Origin: UBA6772 sp965183875 | GTDB lineage: Bacteria > Bacteroidota > Bacteroidia > Flavobacteriales > UBA7430 | Direction: 5' to 3' | DNA length: 64,000 nucleotides | Assembly: GCA_965183875.1 (NCBI GenBank) | Contig: CBCYMK010000023.1 | Coordinates: 124,001 to 188,000 of the forward strand | Shown: piece by piece, positions 9,019 through 18,562 of the stretch | Layout of the letters: every line of letters starts with the position of its first letter | Numbering within the stretch: position 1 is the first letter of the stretch | Position numbers and translations under genes: made by a program | The notes under the pieces: generated by a model | The model's database searches: none | What the model saw: the letters and a program-made list of their open reading frames with translations, nothing else | What the model was told of the DNA's origin: nothing

Positions 9019-9906
9019 CTATACTAGCTGATTAGTAATAACTCGTATACTTTTAGGATTTACTTTTAGTGCTATTTTATCCCCTAAATATTTTGGTTCT
9101 CCATCTAAATGTGCTTTTGCTCCCTCGGTGATAATTGTAGCAGAAGTACATTTGATAATCTGCATTCTTTTATGAAGGTGAAATCGCCTGGTGGCGAGTG
9201 CTAATAATAAGTGGGGGATTTCATAAAAGTTAAAAGGTTTAAGAATACATAACTCAAGCTCCCCATCGTTATCGATAGATTCAGGAGATATAATTACATT
9301 ATTCCCAAATTGTGTTCCATTGGCAAAGCTTACTTGTACGGCTTCATCATTTAAAAGTTGCTCACCGTTTACCAGAATTTTGTAATGTTTTACTTTATAG
9401 CTCCACCACTCCGAAAGGATTAATTTTACATAAGTCTTCATCCCTCTGATTCGTTCTTTTGCAAAACAATGTGATATATGTGCGTCGTAGCCTATACCAG
9501 AGACATTAATAAAAAACTGATCGTTTGCTTTGCACGAATCTATCTCTCTTGTGTTTAAGGTATTTAGTAATCGTAAAGATTTTTGAACTTGCTGTGGTAT
9601 ACCTAGATGTCTTGCCAATCCATTACCTGACCCCGTTGGAATAATCCCCAATATTGTAGGGTTGTAAAGCAGTGCTTGGGCAACTTCATTTACTGTACCA
9701 TCGCCTCCAACAGCAACTACTATAGTTGCATTTTCGGAAACCAGTTGTTGTGCTAGTTCTGTAGCATGGCCTTTATGTGCTGTATAATGTAGAAAAGTAT
9801 CGAATTTTAAAGAGTCTATTTCAAGCTTAATTTTCTCTTCAATATTTACTTGTTTTCCAGTTCCCGAAATAGGGTTAATTATAAAGTGTATCGACTGTTT
9901 AGTCAT
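9019..9906 (-). CDS. Diacylglycerol/sphingosine kinase family lipid kinase
   Basis: A 295-residue protein of the DAGK catalytic family (YegS/DgkB/LCB5). The nucleotide-binding GGDGTVNEV and GSGNGLARHLG motifs are intact, followed by the beta-sandwich C-terminal domain (IISPES, DDGELELCILKP). It would phosphorylate a lipid at the inner membrane face. Its start overlaps the end of the LTA-synthase-like gene by 8 bases, so the two are one operon. The pairing fits lipid recycling: glycerophosphate transferases release diacylglycerol that such kinases rephosphorylate. That link is inference. Confidence 0.92.
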   Translation of the reverse strand: MTKQSIHFIINPISGTGKQVNIEEKIKLEIDSLKFDTFLHYTAHKGHATELAQQLVSENATIVVAVGGDGTVNEVAQALLYNPTILGIIPTGSGNGLARHLGIPQQVQKSLRLLNTLNTREIDSCKANDQFFINVSGIGYDAHISHCFAKERIRGMKTYVKLILSEWWSYKVKHYKILVNGEQLLNDEAVQVSFANGTQFGNNVIISPESIDNDGELELCILKPFNFYEIPHLLLALATRRFHLHKRMQIIKCTSATIITEGAKAHLDGEPKYLGDKIALKVNPKSIRVITNQLV

Positions 9907-11788
9907 CCAATTGTAATTTATTATGAATCATTCGATGGTTGTAGTCTTGGATAATTGCTTTTAGCTTAGTCTCCATCTTAACTGCCAAATCCTTGTTTTG
10001 TATCAATAGTGAATTGTTCAATAAGGAATCTTCTTTAGTGTTGTATAAGGCTAAAGTTTTTTCACCGTTAAACTGAACTAAATAATCATTTTCGAAATAT
10101 TGATAAATATTATTAAGGTAGTTTACAGCAAACCCTGTAGAGTCGAATATAGAATTACCAAAACTTACAATGCTTGTATCAATTTGTAAATAATCTACTA
10201 GGCTAGGTAAAATGTCTGTCTGCTGACAAGTTTTTGTAATAAGTATGGGTTCACGTTTTAGAGGTTCATAGATTAGTAGTGGTATAGCATAAAGTCCATT
10301 AGAGTTTTGGTATTCTTTATGTGTTGCTTTAAAGGTATGGTCGGCAGTAATAATAAAGATTGTATTGTTAAACCACGTGCTATTTTTAGCTTCTAAAAAA
10401 AACTGCTTCAAAGCGTAGTCTGTATAACCAATAGTCTCGTGTATAGGTAATTCACCTTTCTTGAATTTACTTTTATATTCTTTGGGTAGGGTGTATGGGT
10501 GGTGCGAACTCAATGTAAAAATGCTAGAAAAGAAGGGTTCCTTAATAGAGTCTAATTCAGATTTGAAAAATTTTAAAAAAGGCTCGTCAAATATTCCCCA
10601 CTTACCATCATAGTCATTTTCATAATCCGTGTAATCACTTAAATCTTTATAAGCGTCAAAATCTGCGATTTCGGCATAAGCGTCAAATCCCATCGTTCCA
10701 GGATGCCCTCCATGGTAAAATGAGGTATGGTAGCCCTGTTTTTTGACAATTGAAGCAATGCTATTTCCTTTTTGTGCTCCGTACTGAGATAGTATGAAAG
10801 GTTTTTCTGACAAGGCCGGAATTCCTGATAGTATAGCAGGTATACCTTCTATAGATTTCTTTCCATTGGCATAAGCATTTGTGCAAACGGTACTATAATT
10901 CATTAGACTGTCTATAAATGGTGTATATCCATCAAAGCTATTGTAAGCCCCTATATATTCTCTAGAGAAGCTTTCGAGTACAATTACAACAACGTTCTTC
11001 TTGTTTAGGGAGTCTGATGTAAATGAATGCTTAGAATTAAAATAAGACTGTGCTTCAGGTTTTGAGAAGTATTTTTTTTCCTTAATTCCTTTTTCTGAAA
11101 TTGTACTCAAGATACTAAATGGACTGTTTAATATTAAGGGTACATATTTTCCTTGAGCATAATAACTAGCGTGTATGTTTTTTATTGGCCGTAGCTGAGT
11201 CCCACCACGCATCGCTATTACTGTTAAGAATAGGCAGAAAACTGAAATGAGATAGGATTTCCAATTATTTCTAGATCGATTTAAAAAAAACTGTCTGTTT
11301 TGTATAAAAGTAAATGCTTTGTAGAGTGCTAGGATAAGAGCAAAAAAGATTAAAAATAAATACCAGTTGTCTTTCATAAAATCTCCTGCTACATTATTTG
11401 CATCTTCTCCTTGACTTATAAATGAAAGTATGTCTGCAGTCATTCGTTTTCCAGTAAACTGAACATTTACTATATCGGCTAAATTTAGAAATAAGGCAAA
11501 GCTATTAAAGAACATAAATAGTACTTTCAATAACTTTTGAAAGCTTTTAGTCTCTCTCTTTCTTGAAGGGATAAGGGATAGTACTATGAAAATTACATTT
11601 ATATATGCCAGTGCTGATAAATCAAACCTTAAGCCTTGTACTAAAGCTCCAATTAATCCATCAGTAAAAATTAAAGGGAATTGAGAAAAGGTAAATACTA
11701 AGAATACCAACCTACTAAGTCCTAGGAATACCAAGGCTAATAGCATTGATTGTGCTAAGAAAAAAAGGTGTTTAATATGGTTTTTCAT
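9899..11788 (-). CDS. LTA synthase family membrane sulfatase-fold protein
   Basis: This 629-residue protein has about five N-terminal membrane segments (residues about 10-220) and a large extracytoplasmic sulfatase/alkaline-phosphatase-fold domain, like LtaS and MdoB/OpgB. The metal-binding start VVIVLESFSREYIGAY, the nucleophile region NGKKSIEGIPAI and the ADHTF metal site are visible. At the nucleophile position a Ser appears in KKS where LtaS has Thr. Members transfer phosphoglycerol or phosphoethanolamine to glycans or lipids; the product here is unknown, since Bacteroidota do not make classical lipoteichoic acid. Co-transcribed with the lipid kinase. Confidence 0.88.
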   Translation of the reverse strand: MKNHIKHLFFLAQSMLLALVFLGLSRLVFLVFTFSQFPLIFTDGLIGALVQGLRFDLSALAYINVIFIVLSLIPSRKRETKSFQKLLKVLFMFFNSFALFLNLADIVNVQFTGKRMTADILSFISQGEDANNVAGDFMKDNWYLFLIFFALILALYKAFTFIQNRQFFLNRSRNNWKSYLISVFCLFLTVIAMRGGTQLRPIKNIHASYYAQGKYVPLILNSPFSILSTISEKGIKEKKYFSKPEAQSYFNSKHSFTSDSLNKKNVVVIVLESFSREYIGAYNSFDGYTPFIDSLMNYSTVCTNAYANGKKSIEGIPAILSGIPALSEKPFILSQYGAQKGNSIASIVKKQGYHTSFYHGGHPGTMGFDAYAEIADFDAYKDLSDYTDYENDYDGKWGIFDEPFLKFFKSELDSIKEPFFSSIFTLSSHHPYTLPKEYKSKFKKGELPIHETIGYTDYALKQFFLEAKNSTWFNNTIFIITADHTFKATHKEYQNSNGLYAIPLLIYEPLKREPILITKTCQQTDILPSLVDYLQIDTSIVSFGNSIFDSTGFAVNYLNNIYQYFENDYLVQFNGEKTLALYNTKEDSLLNNSLLIQNKDLAVKMETKLKAIIQDYNHRMIHNKLQLDD

Positions 11789-11855
11789 AATTGTTACGTA
11801 CTAAATATTATTTATTGCATAAAATTAAGACTACGATAAGGCCAAAATACGGATT

Positions 11856-11890
11856 AATTCAATATTTTGGCTACCTCAAATTATTGAATT
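11856..11890. promoter_or_regulatory. Inverted repeat directly upstream of the E1 gene
   Basis: Perfect 9-bp arms AATTCAATA and TATTGAATT separated by 17 bases, ending 3 bases before the E1 start codon in a 105-base divergent intergenic region. It could be an operator or an mRNA hairpin covering the start; neither is proven. Confidence 0.4.
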
Positions 11891-11893
11891 CAG

Positions 11894-13879
11894 ATGAAAA
11901 TTAAATACAACCGTAAAGGTTTTTCAGATATAGAGCTAAAAGAGCTTTTTAAAGCCATTCTTAAACCTAGGCTTATAGAAGAGAAAATGCTCATTTTATT
12001 ACGCCAAGGTAGAATATCTAAATGGTTTGGTGGTATAGGACAAGAGGCTATTGCGGTAGGAGTTTCCAATGCGCTACAGCAGGACGAGTACATTTTACCA
12101 ATGCACAGAAATTTAGGTGTTTTTACCAGTAGAAACATACCTTTAAAAAGGTTGTTTTCTCAGTTTCAAGGAAAAGAGAATGGATTTACCAACGGTAGAG
12201 ACCGTTCTTTTCATTTTGGTTCTAAAGAACACAGTATAGTAGGAATGATCTCTCACTTAGGCCCACAGATGGCATTAGCTGATGGTATTGCTCTAGCCAA
12301 TAAGTTAAAGGATAATAAGCAGGTATGTGCTGTATTCTCTGGTGATGGAGGAACTAGTGAAGGGGACTTTCACGAGGCCCTAAATGTTGCATCTGTTTGG
12401 GATTTGCCTGTTATATTTGTAATCGAAAATAACGGTTATGGGCTTTCAACTCCTATAAATGAGCAATTCCGTTGCGAACGATTAGCAGATAAAGGTGTAG
12501 GGTATGGAATGGATGCATATCGTATTGATGGGAATAATATTCTAGAGGTGTTTTCTACTATTAAGAAATTATCTGAAGAAATAAAAAAGAATCCTAAACC
12601 AGTATTGTTAGAGTGTTTAACTTTTAGAATGCGTGGACATGAAGAGGCTTCTGGAACAAAATACGTACCCCAAGAGCTATTAGATGAATGGGCAGAAAGA
12701 GATCCTGTTTTAAATTACCAGGAATTTTTATTAGCTGAAGAGGTTATCGATCAAGAGTTTATTGATAGCTATACCTCAGAGATAAAAAAAGAAGTTGAAG
12801 ATGCGCTAGCTATTGCTGATTCTGAAGATGCTATTTCTGGGAGTGTACAAAAAGAATTAGCTGATGTATATGCACCATTTGATTTTGTAGAACAAAAACC
12901 AAGCTCTAATACGAACCAAAATATCAGACTAATAGATGCTATCTCTCAGGGTCTCCGTCAGTCTATGGAGCGATTTGAGAATTCTGTTATTATGGGGCAA
13001 GACATAGCCGAGTATGGTGGTGTTTTTAAAATTACTGATGGATTTATTGAGCAGTTTGGAAAAGATAGAATTAGAAACACTCCAATATGTGAATCTTCTA
13101 TCATAAGTGCTGCTTTAGGTTTGTCTATTTCTGGATATAAGGCTATTGTAGAAATGCAATTTAGTGATTTTGTGACCTCAGGATTTAATCCGATTATAAA
13201 TAATCTCGCTAAAATTCATTACCGTTGGGGCGAAAATGCAGATGTTGTTGTTCGTATGCCTTGTGGTGCTGGAGTAGGCGCAGGTCCTTTTCATTCGCAA
13301 ACAAACGAAGCTTGGTTTACTCATACCCCTGGATTAAAAGTAGTTTATCCTGCATTTCCTGCTGACGCTAAAGGTTTATTGACTTCGTCTATTGAAGACC
13401 CTAACCCAGTTATGTTCTTTGAGCATAAGGCACTTTATAGAAGTCTGTACCAGGATGTACCTCAAGATTATTATACACTGCCTTTAGGAAAGGCAAGTTT
13501 AATAAAAGAGGGATCCGACCTAACAATTGTATCTTACGGAATGGGGGTACACTGGGCTTTAAAAGCACTAGAAGAAAATTCCGAAATTTCTGCAGATCTT
13601 ATAGATTTAAGAACCCTGCTACCCTTAGATAAAGATGCGATATTAAATTCTGTTCAAAAAACAGGTAAGGTAATAATCCTTCATGAAGACACTGTTTACG
13701 GTGGTATAGGAGGTGAGTTGTCGGCAATAATTTCCGAAGAATGTTTCGAATCGCTAGATGCCCCAATTATGAGGTGTGGTAGTATTGATACTCCTGTGCC
13801 ATTTGCGGGCGCCTTAGAGGCTGATTTTTTAGCTAATAAACGATTTACAGAAAAACTACTTAAGCTTTATAGTTATTAG
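11894..13879 (+). CDS. 2-oxoacid dehydrogenase E1, alpha and beta subunits fused
   Basis: A 661-residue fusion of the thiamine-diphosphate E1-alpha subunit (about 1-300) and E1-beta subunit (about 340-661), as found in many Bacteroidota branched-chain 2-oxoacid dehydrogenases. The alpha part carries the ThDP/Mg motif GDGGTSEGDFHEALN with VIENNGYGLSTP; the beta part has the transketolase Pyr domain (MGQDIAEYGGVFKIT, RNTPICE) and a C-terminal transketolase domain. It decarboxylates a 2-oxoacid and loads the acyl group on lipoyl E2. The matching E2 gene is at 54949-56257. Substrate (branched-chain 2-oxoacids are likely) cannot be fixed from sequence. Confidence 0.92.
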   Translation: MKIKYNRKGFSDIELKELFKAILKPRLIEEKMLILLRQGRISKWFGGIGQEAIAVGVSNALQQDEYILPMHRNLGVFTSRNIPLKRLFSQFQGKENGFTNGRDRSFHFGSKEHSIVGMISHLGPQMALADGIALANKLKDNKQVCAVFSGDGGTSEGDFHEALNVASVWDLPVIFVIENNGYGLSTPINEQFRCERLADKGVGYGMDAYRIDGNNILEVFSTIKKLSEEIKKNPKPVLLECLTFRMRGHEEASGTKYVPQELLDEWAERDPVLNYQEFLLAEEVIDQEFIDSYTSEIKKEVEDALAIADSEDAISGSVQKELADVYAPFDFVEQKPSSNTNQNIRLIDAISQGLRQSMERFENSVIMGQDIAEYGGVFKITDGFIEQFGKDRIRNTPICESSIISAALGLSISGYKAIVEMQFSDFVTSGFNPIINNLAKIHYRWGENADVVVRMPCGAGVGAGPFHSQTNEAWFTHTPGLKVVYPAFPADAKGLLTSSIEDPNPVMFFEHKALYRSLYQDVPQDYYTLPLGKASLIKEGSDLTIVSYGMGVHWALKALEENSEISADLIDLRTLLPLDKDAILNSVQKTGKVIILHEDTVYGGIGGELSAIISEECFESLDAPIMRCGSIDTPVPFAGALEADFLANKRFTEKLLKLYSY

Positions 13880-14182
13880 TTTAATGAGAAGTTAAGAAGA
13901 AATCCATTTTGATGTACCGTTGAGACTGCCTACAACTAGGTTCACGGAGACAATTGGATCTGTTTTCTTATTTGTTTTTATGCTGAACCTGACTACAGAA
14001 AGGCTAGGTTTTACGAAAAATACACTAAGATGTAAGATAATCTGTTTTGAATCTAGTTGCTGATATATAATGTTAAATAGACGGGCTAATATTCGCTAAG
14101 TTTTTGTTAATTTGGACCAACTAAAATTGAGGTGCAAAACGAAATTATCGTTTCATTCTTTTTTAGAAACAAAAACACAAAT
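13880..14182. other. Intergenic leader region before the helicase gene
   Basis: About 300 bases without a gene. Close to the helicase start there is a short hairpin AAACGA / TCGTTT (about 14136-14152), which may belong to a 5' untranslated leader. No exact TAnnTTTG promoter box was found. Nothing else recognised. Confidence 0.4.
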
Positions 14183-15436
14183 ATGACTTTTAAGGAGCTT
14201 AATTTTCACCCAGATATTCAAGAAGGATTAGATGCTATGTATTTCGAAAAGCCTACTCCAGTTCAGGAGTTAGCCATTCCTGTGATTATGAAAGGTAAAG
14301 ATATTATTGCCTGTGCTCAAACTGGTACAGGTAAAACAGCCGCCTTTTTATTGCCTATCCTTAACGAGCTACATAAAGTAAAAAAGAAAAAAATTAGAGC
14401 CATTATTATTGCTCCTACTAGAGAGTTGGCTCAACAAATAGATCAGCAATTTGATGGTTTTTCCTATTTCGCTGCTGTAAGTTCGCAAGCCGTTTATGGT
14501 GGAGGAGATGGGAAAAGTTGGACTACCCAATCAGAATCTCTTAAAAAGGGTACTGAGGTAATTATAGCTACCCCAGGAAGATTACTCTCATTCTTGTCAA
14601 TTTCAAACCTAGACTTATCTGGTGTAGAATATTTAATTCTTGATGAGGCCGATAGAATGCTAGATATGGGATTCAATCACGATATTATGCGTATTGTGGA
14701 AAAATTACCTTCCAACAGACAAACATTATTGTTTTCGGCTACTATGCCACCAAAGATTGTTAAGCTAGCACAGAATATACTAAAAGAGCCTGCCCGAGTT
14801 AATGTTGCTATCTCTAAACCTGCAGAAACAATCCGTCAGGAAGCTTACCTCGCTTACGATAAGCAAAAAGCCCCTTTAGTAGCGCATATATTAAAGAGTA
14901 TGGACTTTGAATCTGTGATTGTATTCTCTTCAACAAAAAAGAATATCTCGCTTATTCAAAGAGAACTTAAGAATCAAGGAATACCTTCTAAAGCGATGTC
15001 TTCAGACTTAGATCAAAGAGAACGTGAAGATGTGATGCAACAATTTAAGGCGAAGAAATTCAAAACTTTAGTAGCTACTGATATTGTTTCGAGAGGGATA
15101 GATATTAAAGGAATCTCCTTAGTTATTAATTACGATATCCCTTCTGATGCAGAGGATTATATTCATAGAATAGGGAGAACTGGTAGAAATTCTTCTGATG
15201 GACATGCCATTACACTCATCAATGAAAGAGATCAAATTTTATTCTTTAATATTGAGGCTTTAATGGATAAGGTAGTAGATAAGATTGCACTTCCTGAAAA
15301 TTTAGGAGATGGCCCTCTTTATCAGCCTGAGAAAAAACATTCTAAGCCTAAATCTAAAGGGAATACGAATAAAAAAAGATTCAACCCTAAGTTCAAAGGT
15401 AAAGGTAAGCCACACTTTAAAAAGAAGTCTGAATAG
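14183..15436 (+). CDS. DEAD-box ATP-dependent RNA helicase
   Basis: A 417-residue helicase acting on RNA in the cytoplasm, probably in ribosome assembly or mRNA decay. Motifs in order: Q motif (PTPVQ), I (AQTGTGKT), Ia (PTRELAQQI), Ib (TPGR), II (DEAD), III (SAT), IV-VI including the RGID and HRIGRTGR signatures. A basic tail of about 40 residues rich in Lys, Pro and Gly follows, as in RhlE-type helicases. I place the start at the ATG of MTFKELNF; a longer frame beginning at 14132 would add 17 residues not conserved in the family. Confidence 0.95.
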   Translation: MTFKELNFHPDIQEGLDAMYFEKPTPVQELAIPVIMKGKDIIACAQTGTGKTAAFLLPILNELHKVKKKKIRAIIIAPTRELAQQIDQQFDGFSYFAAVSSQAVYGGGDGKSWTTQSESLKKGTEVIIATPGRLLSFLSISNLDLSGVEYLILDEADRMLDMGFNHDIMRIVEKLPSNRQTLLFSATMPPKIVKLAQNILKEPARVNVAISKPAETIRQEAYLAYDKQKAPLVAHILKSMDFESVIVFSSTKKNISLIQRELKNQGIPSKAMSSDLDQREREDVMQQFKAKKFKTLVATDIVSRGIDIKGISLVINYDIPSDAEDYIHRIGRTGRNSSDGHAITLINERDQILFFNIEALMDKVVDKIALPENLGDGPLYQPEKKHSKPKSKGNTNKKRFNPKFKGKGKPHFKKKSE

Positions 15437-15492
15437 TACTCTATAAATGCTATTTGTTTTAGACAATTCAAGTTTTCAATAATTGCTATAAC

Positions 15493-15565
15493 GTGGGTCT
15501 CATTCTCTATGAGTATCTCTGTGTTATTTTTAATTATTTATTGGATTCTGGCACCTGTATTCTGC
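15493..15565. repeat. Intergenic direct repeat, copy 1
   Basis: A 73-base unit beginning GTGGGTCTCATTCTCT and including TATCTCTGTGTTATTTTTA. It matches copy 2 at about 69 of 73 positions without gaps. A weaker relative of the CTCTGTG-TATCTCTG core occurs near 45962. Confidence 0.88.
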
Positions 15566-15814
15566 GTACTTTGGTTTTAGGTGAAGTTTTGGACCTAATT
15601 AGTTTTGAGTATTGTGCTTCGAGAAACCTATGCAGGACAAGAAAATAAGCTTGAGTTAAAAAAATCTAAATACCAGTTCCTAGATACATAATTGTTTTTT
15701 AAAACCCCCTGACTCTTATTTTTCACCCTTATTTACCTGACCTTGGTAGGGCTTGTAGAATGACTTACCCTCTTAACTCTATCTCTCTTTTTGTGTTTTC
15801 AAAGGTCATTCTCT

Positions 15815-15887
15815 GTGGGTCTCATTCTCTCTGAGTATCTCTGTGTTATTTTTAATTATTTATTGGATTCTGGTATCTGTATTTTGC
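15815..15887. repeat. Intergenic direct repeat, copy 2
   Basis: Second copy of the 73-base unit, same orientation, exactly 322 bases downstream of copy 1, differing at four positions. It lies just before the amino-acid dehydrogenase promoter. Confidence 0.88.
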
Positions 15888-15945
15888 CTCCTTCGAAACT
15901 TCTTTTTATCTTAAATTTTCTACTAAATCCTTAACAAGCTTTTAC

Positions 15946-15953
15946 TATCTTTG
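15946..15953 (+). promoter_or_regulatory. Promoter -7 box of the amino-acid dehydrogenase gene
   Basis: TATCTTTG matches TAnnTTTG exactly, 18 bases before the ATG. Confidence 0.78.
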
Positions 15954-15970
15954 TGCGAAATTTTTGACAC

Positions 15971-17197
15971 ATGAAAGATCTATTACATAAGTACGAAAAT
16001 AAAGAAGCTGAGATAGTTTTTGAATGGAACGATAGTGAGACTGATGCTCAGGGATGGGTAGTGATTAATTCTCTTCGTGGTGGTGCTGCTGGTGGTGGTA
16101 CTAGAATGCGTGTTGGATTAGATAAGCACGAAGTTCTTTCTTTAGCGAAAACAATGGAAGTTAAGTTTACTGTTTCAGGACCTGCTATTGGAGGTGCTAA
16201 ATCGGGAATTAACTTTGATCCTAACGACCCTCGTAAAGAAGGCGTTTTAAAGCGTTGGTATAAAGCGGTTACTCCATTACTTAAGAATTATTACGGTACA
16301 GGAGGGGATTTAAACGTTGACGAAATTCACGAGGTGATCCCAATGACTAGAGAGCTTGGAGTTTTACACCCTCAAGAAGGAGTGTTTAATGGACACTTTA
16401 ACCCTACACCAGAAGAAAAAGATTTAGCTATAAAACAACTACAAGAAGGAGTTTTACTTCCTGTAAAAAATGCTGATTTTACTCCAGATACTTCAGGGAA
16501 ATATACCGTAGCTGATATGATTACGGGTTACGGGGTTTCTGAAGCTGTAAACCATTATTACAATACTTACGGAGGTTCTATTAAAGGAAAGCGTGTAATT
16601 ATTCAAGGATGGGGTAATGTGGGAGCTGCAGCTGCTTATTACCAAGCTCAACTAGGGGCTAAAGTAGTAGGTATTATAGATAGAGTAGGTGGTTTATTAA
16701 AACCTGAAGGGTTTACCTTTGATGAAATAAAAGACTTATTCTTAAAGAAAGACGGTAATTTCTTAAATGCCGATAGTATGCTTTCTTTTGAAGAAATCAA
16801 TGATAAGATTTGGTCTGTAGGAGCTGAAGTTTTTATTCCTGCAGCTGCATCAAGATTAATTACTAAAGCTCAGGTAGATATTATGAAAGCCAAGGGCTTG
16901 GAAGTGATTTCTTGTGGTGCGAATGTACCTTTTGCAGATCAAGCAATTTTCTTTGGACCTGTTGGTGAGTATACCGACAGTCAGCTTTCGGTAATACCCG
17001 ATTTTATTGCTAACTGCGGTATGGCTAGAGTGTTTGCATATTTAATGCAGCCAAATACAGAAATGACCGATAAAGCTATTTTTGAAGATACCTCAAAAAT
17101 TATTGGTAAGGCAATTGTTAAAGCTCATGCTGCTAACAGTTCGAAAACTCAAATTGCTAAAACAGCATTTGAAATAGCTCTCAAAGAATTAATTTAA
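15971..17197 (+). CDS. Glu/Leu/Phe/Val family amino-acid dehydrogenase
   Basis: A 408-residue NAD(P)-dependent oxidative deaminase. The N-terminal domain has the glycine-rich substrate loop GGAAGGGTRMR and the catalytic lysine in GAKSGI; the C-terminal Rossmann domain has VIIQGWGNVGAAAA. It resembles the Bacteroidota Glu/Leu dehydrogenase-like group rather than classical 450-residue GdhA, so the substrate may be glutamate or a branched-chain amino acid. In the latter case it would feed the 2-oxoacid dehydrogenase encoded nearby; this is inference. Transcribed from its own promoter. Confidence 0.9.
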   Translation: MKDLLHKYENKEAEIVFEWNDSETDAQGWVVINSLRGGAAGGGTRMRVGLDKHEVLSLAKTMEVKFTVSGPAIGGAKSGINFDPNDPRKEGVLKRWYKAVTPLLKNYYGTGGDLNVDEIHEVIPMTRELGVLHPQEGVFNGHFNPTPEEKDLAIKQLQEGVLLPVKNADFTPDTSGKYTVADMITGYGVSEAVNHYYNTYGGSIKGKRVIIQGWGNVGAAAAYYQAQLGAKVVGIIDRVGGLLKPEGFTFDEIKDLFLKKDGNFLNADSMLSFEEINDKIWSVGAEVFIPAAASRLITKAQVDIMKAKGLEVISCGANVPFADQAIFFGPVGEYTDSQLSVIPDFIANCGMARVFAYLMQPNTEMTDKAIFEDTSKIIGKAIVKAHAANSSKTQIAKTAFEIALKELI

Positions 17198-17230
17198 TCA
17201 CCCTAAGTAAAACTATCCAATACCTAAATT

Positions 17231-18526
17231 ATGTTTTTAACTTTAATGCTCGTTGTTTTTGTTCTAGGTTATGCTGCAATTGCATTTGAACACCCAATAA
17301 AAATAGATAAGGCTGCCTCAGCTTTAATTACCGGCGTAGTAGTATGGACACTTTTTGTGTTTACTGGTGCAGACAGTCATTTTATAGAAGAAGAACTACT
17401 TCATCACTTAAGTGAAATTTCTAGTATTTTATTCTTTCTTTTGGGAGCAATGACAATTGTTGAATTGGTTGATGCTCACGAAGGTTTTGCTATTATTACT
17501 GATAAAATTACTACCACTAAAAAGGTAAAGTTATTATGGATTATTAGTGTGCTAACTTTCTTTTTCTCTGCTGCACTAGATAACTTAACAACTTCTATTG
17601 TTATGATTTCTCTTTTGAGAAAACTTATTGACGATAAGTACGATAGATGGTTTTTTGCAGGTGTGGTTGTAGTAGCAGCCAATGCTGGGGGTGCTTGGTC
17701 TCCAATTGGTGATGTTACCACTACTATGTTATGGATCGGTGGCCAATTGAGTACCATGACAATTATTACTACTTTATTTATTCCAAGTTTGGTTGCAATG
17801 CTTGTTCCGCTTACAATTTTAACTTTTACGATGAAAGGTGATGTTAAAAGACCATTGCGTATGCACGGTATTGAACATTATACTAACCCTACTACAAACT
17901 TCGAAAGAAACCTAGTTTTCTTCTTAGGGGTTGCCGGGCTATTATTTGTTCCAATTTTTAAAACGGTAACTCACTTACCTCCATTTATGGGAATGATGTT
18001 GAGTTTAGGTGTTTTATGGGCTGTTACTGAAGTTATTCACAGTAGTAAAAATAAAGAAGACAAATCTCAGTTGTCTGTAATTGGGGTTCTTAGAAAGGTT
18101 GATACAGCAAGTGTATTATTCTTCTTAGGGATTTTATTAGCTGTTGCAGGCTTACAATCTGCAGGACATTTAGTTGTTATGGCAGGTAGTTTAAACGATT
18201 TATTTTCTGGTAATGTTTACGCAATAAATATTGTTATTGGATTACTTTCTGCTATTGTAGATAACGTTCCTCTTGTAGCTGGTTCTATGGGAATGTATGA
18301 AATTGCTGAGGCTGGAGAATTTGCTCAAAACGGTGTGTTTTGGCAGTTTTTAGCATTCTGTGCAGGTACAGGTGGTTCTGCCTTAATTATTGGTTCTGCC
18401 GCTGGTGTAGCAGTAATGGGCTTAGAGAAAATCGACTTTGTATGGTATCTAAAAAAGATTTCTATCTTAGCTCTTATAGGTTACTTTGCTGGTGCAGGGA
18501 CTTATATTTTAATACAATCTCTTTAA
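17231..18526 (+). CDS. nhaD: Sodium/proton antiporter, NhaD family
   Basis: This 431-residue polytopic inner-membrane protein has roughly twelve hydrophobic segments and the NhaD/ion-transporter signature around DNLTTSIVM and GGAWSPIGDVTTTMLW, with DNVPLVAG in the second half. It expels sodium in exchange for protons, as expected for a marine bacterium. It lies 33 bases after the dehydrogenase and 36 before exbB, so transcription may run on; no terminator separates them. Confidence 0.93.
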   Translation: MFLTLMLVVFVLGYAAIAFEHPIKIDKAASALITGVVVWTLFVFTGADSHFIEEELLHHLSEISSILFFLLGAMTIVELVDAHEGFAIITDKITTTKKVKLLWIISVLTFFFSAALDNLTTSIVMISLLRKLIDDKYDRWFFAGVVVVAANAGGAWSPIGDVTTTMLWIGGQLSTMTIITTLFIPSLVAMLVPLTILTFTMKGDVKRPLRMHGIEHYTNPTTNFERNLVFFLGVAGLLFVPIFKTVTHLPPFMGMMLSLGVLWAVTEVIHSSKNKEDKSQLSVIGVLRKVDTASVLFFLGILLAVAGLQSAGHLVVMAGSLNDLFSGNVYAINIVIGLLSAIVDNVPLVAGSMGMYEIAEAGEFAQNGVFWQFLAFCAGTGGSALIIGSAAGVAVMGLEKIDFVWYLKKISILALIGYFAGAGTYILIQSL

Positions 18527-18562
18527 TCTTTGTACGTTCTCTACTCATTAATTACAACTTCT

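Larger units (their letters stand above)
15437..15945. other. Long intergenic region holding a dispersed direct repeat
   Basis: About 510 bases with no credible gene on either strand. It holds two near-identical 73-base repeats (listed separately) and AT-rich sequence between them. Confidence 0.7.

Noticed and set aside
15493..15887. Insertion sequence bounded by direct repeats
   Set aside because: The 249 bases between the repeats hold no transposase frame and the repeats have no inverted termini.
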